Positions 13,910-19,003 of a stretch of DNA of 19,003 bases are shown here, piece by piece. Made by a program: the position numbers and the translations under genes. Source of the DNA: PALSA-894 sp049698215 (lineage in GTDB: Bacteria; Pseudomonadota; Alphaproteobacteria; Rhizobiales; Xanthobacteraceae); contig JBAVXH010000425.1 of NCBI GenBank assembly GCA_049698215.1, positions 1-19,003 of the forward strand, read 5' to 3'. Within the stretch, counting starts at the first letter, position 1. Each line of letters starts with the position of its first letter. The notes beneath the pieces were generated by a model. The model was not told the origin of the DNA, searched no databases, and saw nothing but the letters and a program-made list of their open reading frames with translations.

Positions 13910-14170
13910 TTAGTTGCGGATCACATACGGGCCGCGCGGGGTATGCACGCGGATGACGTCGCCCTGGTACGGCGCCATCGTACAGATGCCGCCGTTGCCC
14001 GCGAGCGCCGCAAGGCATTGGTTGAACGTATAGAAGCCGCAGTTCTCCGCGCCGCCCTTGTATTGCGCACAGAAGCGTGTGGCGGACGGGTGGGCATCGG
14101 CTTGGGTCGTGAGTTGGCCGGAAGCGACGAGGGCGAGGCCGAAAGCTCCGGCGAGGGCGAGAAGGCGCAT
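13910..14170 (-). CDS. DUF3551-family small secreted protein
   Basis: This 86-residue protein of the DUF3551 family is typical of Bradyrhizobium and relatives, where many paralogues occur; function unknown. A signal peptide (MRLLALAGAFGLALVASGQLTTQADA, cleavage near 26) is followed by the diagnostic core FCAQYKGGAENCGFYTF and QCLAALAGNGGICTMAP. Four cysteines (34, 44, 52, 63) suggest two periplasmic disulfides. AGGAGA lies 5 bases before the ATG at 14170, which was preferred over the in-frame ATG at 14185. The upstream region has a GCCGGC dyad at 14187-14202. Confidence 0.88.
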   Translation of the reverse strand: MRLLALAGAFGLALVASGQLTTQADAHPSATRFCAQYKGGAENCGFYTFNQCLAALAGNGGICTMAPYQGDVIRVHTPRGPYVIRN

Positions 14171-14433
14171 GGGTATCTCCTGCATTGCCGGCCGGAGCCG
14201 GCGTGTTGTCGAATAAAGGCAGTGGCCCTGCTGCTCACGCAGCGGCCGTCATGGTTTGGTCGCGCCGTTGTGGCGGCAGGTTCAAATCGTGGCGGCTGAT
14301 GACGGGAATAGTGGTGGCGGCTGCTTGGCGATGTGACGGCTGTCACGCGAATGGCGAATTCAGGTCGTGCGGCGCGCCTTGCGGCGCGATGGCGCGATTG
14401 CGATCATGACCGGACAAGAGACGGAGAACACTC
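14171..14433. other. Divergent intergenic region, DUF3551 / cupin
   Basis: These 263 bases separate two divergent genes and hold no coding frame with support. Visible dyads are GCCGGC-4-GCCGGC (14187-14202) and GTGAC-4-GTCAC (14333-14346), the latter about 90 bases before the cupin start and a possible operator half. A T-arm-like GGTTCAAATC at 14279-14288 has no tRNA around it. No standard promoter was recognised. Confidence 0.3.
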
Positions 14434-14838
14434 ATGGACATCAAACCGAGTGGCTCGGTGCCGACGCGCCGGCAGCCGAAGGAATCGTTCACCGGCGTGG
14501 TGTGGCAGGACCCGATCATCGAGGCGCCAGCGCCGGCCCGCGTGCGCGCGGGCCGCGTCAGCTTCGAGCCGGGCGCACGCACCGCATGGCACACGCACCC
14601 GCTCGGGCAGACGCTGCACGTCATCTCCGGCGTCGGACGCGTGCAGGCCAAGGGCGGGCCGATCCGCGAGATCAAGGCCGGCGACACGGTCTGGATTCCG
14701 CCGAACGAGAATCACTGGCATGGCGCCGCGCCTAACACCGGCATGGTGCACATCGCGATGCAGGAAGCGCTCGACGGCAAGCATGTCGAATGGATGGAGT
14801 ACGTGACCGACGAGGAGTATGGGCAGCCGGTCGGTTGA
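14434..14838 (+). CDS. Cupin-fold protein of the Mn-dependent hydroxynitrile lyase type
   Basis: This 134-residue single-domain cupin carries PGARTAWHTHPLGQTLHVISG (47-67) in motif 1 and IPPNENHWHGAAP (88-100) in motif 2. Residues His53, His55, Gln59 and His94 fall at the same positions as the metal ligands I recall for the bacterial (R)-selective hydroxynitrile lyase from Granulicella tundricola. His106 and Gln110 match its active-site residues, and the C-terminal EWMEYVTDEEYG also fits. Such enzymes cleave or form cyanohydrins in vitro; their natural substrates are unclear, and many homologues are annotated only as cupins. GGAG lies 8 bases before the ATG. The GST gene begins 14 bases after its stop, so the two are probably co-expressed. 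Confidence 0.85.
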   Translation: MDIKPSGSVPTRRQPKESFTGVVWQDPIIEAPAPARVRAGRVSFEPGARTAWHTHPLGQTLHVISGVGRVQAKGGPIREIKAGDTVWIPPNENHWHGAAPNTGMVHIAMQEALDGKHVEWMEYVTDEEYGQPVG

Positions 14839-14852
14839 ATTGGACACGCACC

Positions 14853-15560
14853 ATGCGCTACGAACTCTATTACTGGCCGACCATTCAGGGACGCGGCGAG
14901 TTCATCCGCCTCGCCCTGGAAGAAGCCGGCGCCGACTATGTCGATGTTGCGCGCAAGCGCGGCCGGGAGAGCAACATCGCGTTCATGGAGCGAAGGGCTG
15001 AGAAGCATCCGCCGTTCGCGCCCCCGATCCTGAAAGCCGGCAAGACGGTGATCGCGCAGACCGCGCTGATCCTGCACTGGCTCGGGCCGCGGCTTGGCCT
15101 TGCGCCGAAGAACGAAGCCGAGCGGCTCTGGGTGCACCAGCTGCAGCTCACCATCACCGATCTCGTCGTCGAGATCCACGACACGCATCATCCGGTGACG
15201 AGCTGGCTCTATTTCGAGGAGCAGATTCCCTCGGCGAAGCGGCGCACGAAAGATTTCTGGCGCTATCGCGTGCCGAAGTTTCTCGGCTACTTCGAGAAGA
15301 TCCTGCAGAAGAGCGGCGGGCCATGGCTGCTCGGGCGCAGGCTCACTTACGTCGATCTCAGCCTGTTTCAGATCGTCGAGGGCCTGCGCTACGGTTTTCC
15401 GAAGCGCATGAAGCGGTTCGAAAAGAAAATCCCGCGCGTGATCGCGCACCGCGACCGCGTCGCCAAGCGCCCGCGCATCGCGGCCTATCTCGCGTCGGAG
15501 CGGCGCATTTCGTTCAGCCAGTGGGGCATCTGGCGCTACTATAAGCCGCTCGACGCGTGA
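14853..15560 (+). CDS. Glutathione S-transferase family protein (Tyr-type)
   Basis: This 235-residue GST differs from the one at 6869. The N-terminus MRYELYYWPTIQGRGEFIRLALEEAGADY places Tyr at 6 and 7, the position of the catalytic Tyr in sigma/alpha/mu/pi-like enzymes. FAPPILKAG (55-63) holds the cis-proline, and the expected Glu/Gln-Ser contact appears as QT at 69-70. The helical domain has the N-cap Asp in TYVDLSLFQIVEGLRY (165-180). The middle (109-135) is longer than in short GSTs, and the C-terminus RISFSQWGIWRYY is distinctive. The ATG at 14853 was chosen over an upstream in-frame ATG at 14790 inside the cupin gene. No clear ribosome site is present, so translation may be coupled to the cupin. 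The aldo/keto reductase starts 4 bases after the stop. Confidence 0.84.
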   Translation: MRYELYYWPTIQGRGEFIRLALEEAGADYVDVARKRGRESNIAFMERRAEKHPPFAPPILKAGKTVIAQTALILHWLGPRLGLAPKNEAERLWVHQLQLTITDLVVEIHDTHHPVTSWLYFEEQIPSAKRRTKDFWRYRVPKFLGYFEKILQKSGGPWLLGRRLTYVDLSLFQIVEGLRYGFPKRMKRFEKKIPRVIAHRDRVAKRPRIAAYLASERRISFSQWGIWRYYKPLDA

Positions 15561-15564
15561 CGCC

Positions 15565-16581
15565 ATGACGGCTCTACCAACGCGTCCGCTCGGGCGAACC
15601 GGGCTCAACGTCAGCATCCTCGGGCTCGGCTGCGCGCCGCTGGGCGATCTCTACGATCTTCTCGACGATGACGTTGCGTTGAGCACAATCGCGACGGCGG
15701 CGAAGACCGGCGTCACGCTGTTCGACGTCGCGCCGCTCTATGGCCGGGGATTGGCCGAGCACAGGCTCGGCACGGTTCTCAAGCGGCTGCCGCGCGACAG
15801 CTTCGTGCTCTCGACCAAGGTCGGACGGCGGCTGATGCCGGCACCCGGCGGGCCGACCACCAAGACGCGCGCCAAGGGCGGCCTCTCGTTCGATGTGATG
15901 TTCGACTATTCCTACGACGGCACAATGCGCGCGCTCGAGCAGTCATTGCATCGATTGGCGCTGCCCTCGGTCGACATTGCGCTGATCCATGACGTCGATG
16001 TGTGGACACACGGCGATGCCATGGAGGAGCGGTTCACGGAAGCGATGAACGGCGCCTACCGCGCGCTCGACGAATTGCGGCGCGCGCGGGTGGTCAAGGC
16101 GATCGGCGTCGGGGTCAACGAGAGCGCGATGTGCGCCCGCTTCGCGAATGCCGGCGACATCGACACTGTGCTGCTGGCGGGCCGTTACTCTCTGCTGGAG
16201 CAACCGGCGCTCGCAGACTTCCTGCCGCTTGCAGTCAAGAAGGGCATCGGCATGATGCTCGGCGGCGTGTTCAACTCCGGCATTCTGGCGACCGGCGCGG
16301 TCGAGGGTGCGAAATACAATTACCGGCCTGCGCCGCCGGATATTCTCGATCGCGTCAGGCGCATCGAGAGGATCTGCGCCTCGCACGGCGTCGCCTTGCC
16401 GGTCGCCGCGATGCATTTCGCGCTCGGCCATCCGGCCGTGTCCTCGCTCGTCATCGGCGCGATCGCACCTGCCGAGGTGACGCGCAATGTCGCTGCGCTG
16501 ACGGCGCGCGTGCCGGTCGCGCTGTGGGCGGACCTGAGGCGGGAAGGGCTGCTCGATATAGGCGCGCCAGTGCCGGCGTAA
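15565..16581 (+). CDS. Aldo/keto reductase
   Basis: This 338-residue NAD(P)-dependent oxidoreductase is of the aldo/keto reductase superfamily, closest in pattern to the D-threo-aldose (L-fucose) dehydrogenase and pyridoxal dehydrogenase branch. The (beta/alpha)8 barrel opens RPLGRTGLNVSILGLGCAPLG. The catalytic tetrad is Asp54 and Tyr59 in FDVAPLYGRGLAEHRLG, Lys85 in LSTKVGR and His142 in IALIHDVDVW. The substrate branch is suggested by MFDYSYDGTMRALEQSLHRL and GGVFNSGILATG (233-244). It starts 4 bases after the GST stop without a visible ribosome site, which points to translational coupling. Its stop is 2 bases from the end of the convergent transporter gene, with no terminator between them. 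Confidence 0.88.
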   Translation: MTALPTRPLGRTGLNVSILGLGCAPLGDLYDLLDDDVALSTIATAAKTGVTLFDVAPLYGRGLAEHRLGTVLKRLPRDSFVLSTKVGRRLMPAPGGPTTKTRAKGGLSFDVMFDYSYDGTMRALEQSLHRLALPSVDIALIHDVDVWTHGDAMEERFTEAMNGAYRALDELRRARVVKAIGVGVNESAMCARFANAGDIDTVLLAGRYSLLEQPALADFLPLAVKKGIGMMLGGVFNSGILATGAVEGAKYNYRPAPPDILDRVRRIERICASHGVALPVAAMHFALGHPAVSSLVIGAIAPAEVTRNVAALTARVPVALWADLRREGLLDIGAPVPA

Positions 16582-16583
16582 AT

Positions 16584-17510
16584 CTAATCCGCGTCCGCGA
16601 CTGGTACCTTGCGGGTCTCGTGCCAGAACAGGAACATTCCCGATGCGATCACGATCGCCGAGCCGATGAGCAGGGCCGCGGTCGGCAGGTCGCCCCAGAT
16701 CGCGAAGCCGAGCAGCATCGCCCAGACAAGCTGGATGTACTGGAACGGTACGACCGCGGACGTCGGCGCGAGATGGATGGCGCGCGTCCAGAGGTATTGC
16801 GCGGCACCATTGCCGACGCCGGCACCGACCATCACCAGCGCAGCGAAGCCGGTCGGCATCACGAAGCCGAAGGGCAGGAAGAGCGCGTAGACGAGGGTGA
16901 GCAGGGTGAGCTGATACATGATCAGCGTCTCGGTCGACTCGGTCGACGACATGCCGCGCACGCCGGCGACCACGGTGCCGAACAGGATCGCGTTGCCGAG
17001 TGCGAACAGCGCGCCGATCTGGAACGAGTCCGCGCCCGGCTGCGCGATCACCAGCACGCCGAGGAAGCCGATCAGCAGCACCGCCCAGCGCACCGCACCG
17101 ACGCGTTCGCTGAGGAAATAAGACGACGCCAGCGTCGAGAAAATCGGCGAGGAAAACATGATCGCCGTCGCGCCGGCGAGCGGCATCAGGCTGAACGCGA
17201 TCAAGAGCATCGTCTGCGAGCCGACCTGCGAGGTGGCGCGCATCGCGTGCGCGGTGAGCCGCTGCGTGCGGAAGACCACCAGGCCGGTGCTCGGCAGGAT
17301 GAAGATTGCCATGGTCGCCAGTGCGACCAGCGAGCGCGAGAACAGGACTTCGCCGACCGGATAGCTCTCGACCAGCCACTTCGAGCCGGCATTGGCGCAG
17401 TTGAACACCGCGCCGGAGGCGATCATGAAAAAAATTGCGAGCGGAATGTTTTCGCGGCGCGTGCTCGGCGCGGCCGCCACCCGCGCCTGCGTATCAGCGC
17501 TCGCGCTCAA
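16584..17510 (-). CDS. DMT-superfamily (EamA-type) transporter
   Basis: This 308-residue inner-membrane protein has about ten hydrophobic helices in two EamA repeats, the architecture of drug/metabolite transporters that export small molecules. The first repeat runs from IPLAIFFMIASGAVFN to FLGVLVIAQPGADSF, with the conserved LAGATAIMFSSPIFSTLASSYFLSERV. The second runs from GALFALGNAILFGTVV to IVIASGMFLFW, with PTSAVVPFQYIQLVWAMLLGF. The start is a TTG at 17510, with GGGGAA 5 bases upstream; a GTG at 17480 is a possible alternative and would shorten only the soluble N-terminal tail. The substrate is unknown. It is convergent with the aldo/keto reductase. Confidence 0.87.
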   Translation of the reverse strand: MSASADTQARVAAAPSTRRENIPLAIFFMIASGAVFNCANAGSKWLVESYPVGEVLFSRSLVALATMAIFILPSTGLVVFRTQRLTAHAMRATSQVGSQTMLLIAFSLMPLAGATAIMFSSPIFSTLASSYFLSERVGAVRWAVLLIGFLGVLVIAQPGADSFQIGALFALGNAILFGTVVAGVRGMSSTESTETLIMYQLTLLTLVYALFLPFGFVMPTGFAALVMVGAGVGNGAAQYLWTRAIHLAPTSAVVPFQYIQLVWAMLLGFAIWGDLPTAALLIGSAIVIASGMFLFWHETRKVPVADAD

Positions 17511-17619
17511 TGCGTTTCCCCAGGATCAAGTCTGGGCGATTGTTAGCACGCGCCTACCGGCCGCACGCCGCGCAATTGCGAATGCCCTCACCGGCGATCC
17601 TGCATGGCGAGGCGAAACG

Positions 17620-18597
17620 CTAGTCCTTGATGGTGATGCCTGCAGCCTTGATGATCGGGCCCCACTTCTCGGTCTCAGCCTTGAGATAGCTGCCGAGCGT
17701 GTCCGGCGTCGAACCGCCGACGAACAGGCCGAGCGCTTCCAGCTTTTCCTTTACGGCCCGATCCGTCAGCGCGGTGTTGATGTCGGCATTCATCCTGGCG
17801 ATCACCTCGGGGGGCGATTTCGCCGGAACGAAAATCGCGTACCAGCCGGGCACGTCATAGCCGGCCAGACCCGACTCCGCGATCGTCGGCACATCGGGTG
17901 CGGCCGCCGAGCGCTTGGCGGTCGTGACTGCAAGGCCGCGCACCTGGCCGTTGTTCATCAGCGGCACCACCGGCGCGATGTTGTTGAAGAACGAATCGAT
18001 GCGCCCGCCGACCAGATCGTTTAGGCCCGGCGCGGCGCCGCGATAGGGGATGTGCGTGAGCTCGATGCCGGCGGCGCGCTTGAACATCTCGCCCGCCAGA
18101 TGCGGGCCCGTGCCGTGGCCCGGCGTGCCGAAGGTGCGGCCGGGGTTCGATTTCGCTTGCGAGATGAACTCCTGCACGGTCTTCGCCGGCGAATCCTTGG
18201 GGACAGCCACGATGGTCGGGTACTGCACCACCGCGCTGACCGGCGTGAGATCGGCGATCGGATCGTACGAGAGCTTCGGATAGACGTGCGGATTGGTGGA
18301 GAGGAACTCCGCGCCGAGATACATCGTGTAGCCATCCGGTGGCGACTTCGCCGCGGCATCCGACGCGATGTTGCCGCCGGCGCCGCCCTTGTTCTCGATC
18401 AAGACCTGTTGGCCCCACATCTCGGAAAGCTTCGCCCCGAGAATGCGCGCGATCGCGTCCGCGCCGCCGCCCGCCGGGTAGGGCACGATCAGCCGGACGA
18501 AACGATTGGGCCACGTTTGCGCGCGGACAGGGCCGGCAAGCAGCATTGGTGCGAACGCCGATGCCGCGAGTAACGTCAAACGGCGGCGTGTAATCAT
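17620..18597 (-). CDS. Bug-type (TctC) tripartite tricarboxylate transporter binding protein
   Basis: This 325-residue periplasmic solute-binding protein of the Bug family captures a small carboxylate or similar ligand for a TctAB permease. The N-terminus ITRRRLTLLAASAFAP contains a twin-arginine-like motif, with cleavage near residue 26 (VRAQ). Family landmarks are RLIVPYPAGGGADAIARILG (35-54), VLIENKGGAGGNIASDAAAK (65-84), PDGYTMYLG (87-95), HIPYRGAAPGLNDLVGGRID (182-201) and PTIAESGLAGYDVPGWYAIFVP (237-258). The ATG at 18597 has GGGGAA 4 bases upstream; the in-frame TTG at 18609 overlaps that site and was not used. No tctA or tctB gene lies in the window, so it appears as an orphan, which is common in this family. 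Confidence 0.92.
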   Translation of the reverse strand: MITRRRLTLLAASAFAPMLLAGPVRAQTWPNRFVRLIVPYPAGGGADAIARILGAKLSEMWGQQVLIENKGGAGGNIASDAAAKSPPDGYTMYLGAEFLSTNPHVYPKLSYDPIADLTPVSAVVQYPTIVAVPKDSPAKTVQEFISQAKSNPGRTFGTPGHGTGPHLAGEMFKRAAGIELTHIPYRGAAPGLNDLVGGRIDSFFNNIAPVVPLMNNGQVRGLAVTTAKRSAAAPDVPTIAESGLAGYDVPGWYAIFVPAKSPPEVIARMNADINTALTDRAVKEKLEALGLFVGGSTPDTLGSYLKAETEKWGPIIKAAGITIKD

Positions 18598-18668
18598 GAA
18601 ATTCCCCAAGCTCAGGCCGTCAGCCTAGCGTGGGGAGCAATGGCCTTCCAACGGGCGTTTCGCCGCGC

Positions 18669-19003
18669 TCAACGCGACGGGCAGGGCTTGCGCGTGCCGT
18701 CCGTCGACAGGAAGGTCATCGTGCGGCGATCGTACGAACGAAAGCGCTGCGCACAGGCTTCGATCGCATCCGCGCTGGCCGCGCGGGCACCGGGCTGGAT
18801 GTACTCGACCTCGTCGTCATCGTCGGCGGCAGCGGCCGCCGGCGGCCCGGAGCCAGGTGCTGGGCCATAGCCAGGCGCTGGGCCATAGCCGGGCGGAGGA
18901 GGCGGCGCAGCCACGACCGGGGCGCCGCAATATTCCGGTGGGATCGGCGTCCAGGCGCCGTCAGGGCGCTGCGCATAGCAGCCGTTGTTGTACCAGTAGT
19001 AGC
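18669..19003 (-). CDS. BA14K-like family protein, 5' end outside the window
   Basis: The leftward frame is open from the window edge to a TGA at 18669-18671, showing the last 110 residues. It begins YYWYNNGCYAQRPDGAWTPIPPEYCG, an aromatic, Cys-containing segment common in Bradyrhizobium envelope proteins. A Pro/Gly repeat follows (GYGPAP twice, then GSGPP), then an AAAAADDDDE stretch. The C-terminus ACAQRFRSYDRRTMTFLSTDGTRKPC matches the BA14K family consensus (C-x-RYRS-FDPRT-GTFL-DG-RR-PC). The family was named after a Brucella antigen with proposed lectin-like behaviour. A signal peptide is expected but lies outside. It lies 71 bases upstream of the Bug gene on the same strand. Confidence 0.75.
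   Translation of the reverse strand, partial: YYWYNNGCYAQRPDGAWTPIPPEYCGAPVVAAPPPPPGYGPAPGYGPAPGSGPPAAAAADDDDEVEYIQPGARAASADAIEACAQRFRSYDRRTMTFLSTDGTRKPCPSR

Noticed and set aside
14279..14288. GGTTCAAATC, like a tRNA T-arm
   Set aside because: The flanking bases do not pair as a T stem, and no acceptor, D or anticodon arms are found around it.
15943..17546. Long frames on both strands (478 and 514 codons) across the reductase and transporter
   Set aside because: Both are shadows with low-complexity Arg/Asp-rich translations that cross the borders of two well-supported genes.

Overview
The window looks like chromosomal DNA of a high-GC alphaproteobacterium of the order Hyphomicrobiales (Rhizobiales), most like Bradyrhizobium, Rhodopseudomonas and relatives. 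This rests on the flagellar gene order running into cckA, a full CtrA-type site, a sigma-EcfG-type promoter, and several families common in that group (DUF3551, DUF3309, BA14K, Bug binding proteins). No rRNA, tRNA, CRISPR array, transposase or phage gene was found.

Region 1 (1-6600) is a motility and cell-cycle locus. A partial fliO points left. A CtrA-type box lies between it and the rightward cluster flgB-flgC-fliE-fliQ-fliR-flhB, which encodes rod, rod/MS-ring adaptor and export-gate parts. The hybrid histidine kinase gene cckA follows, and a 14-bp-stem terminator that includes the cckA stop codon closes the locus. A REP-like palindrome sits between fliE and fliQ.

Region 2 (6600-10660) is leftward. 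A probable operon encodes a MetE-like zinc methyltransferase or thiol-transferase family protein, an FAD aromatic-ring-type monooxygenase and a glutathione S-transferase. A small DUF3309 membrane protein follows, with its own GGAAC-N16-CGTT (sigma-EcfG) promoter match.

Region 3 (10650-14200) holds envelope and secreted proteins: a 65-residue membrane protein, a 301-base convergent gap with two strong hairpins (possible ncRNA), a 107-residue secreted protein behind a secreted NHL-type beta-propeller, a Tim44-like membrane protein, and a DUF3551 protein sharing a bidirectional terminator with it.

Region 4 (14430-16580) is a tight rightward cassette: a cupin whose metal and active-site positions match manganese-dependent hydroxynitrile lyases, a second and different glutathione S-transferase, and an aldo/keto reductase. 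Region 5 (16580-19003) runs left: a DMT-family transporter, an orphan Bug-type binding protein and the 3' part of a BA14K-like protein.

Most genes are ordinary for the group. The observations most worth following are the CtrA box ahead of a cluster ending in cckA, the EcfG-type promoter of the DUF3309 gene, and the two small enzyme cassettes (MetE-like/monooxygenase/GST and hydroxynitrile-lyase-like cupin/GST/aldo-keto reductase), whose substrates cannot be read from sequence.
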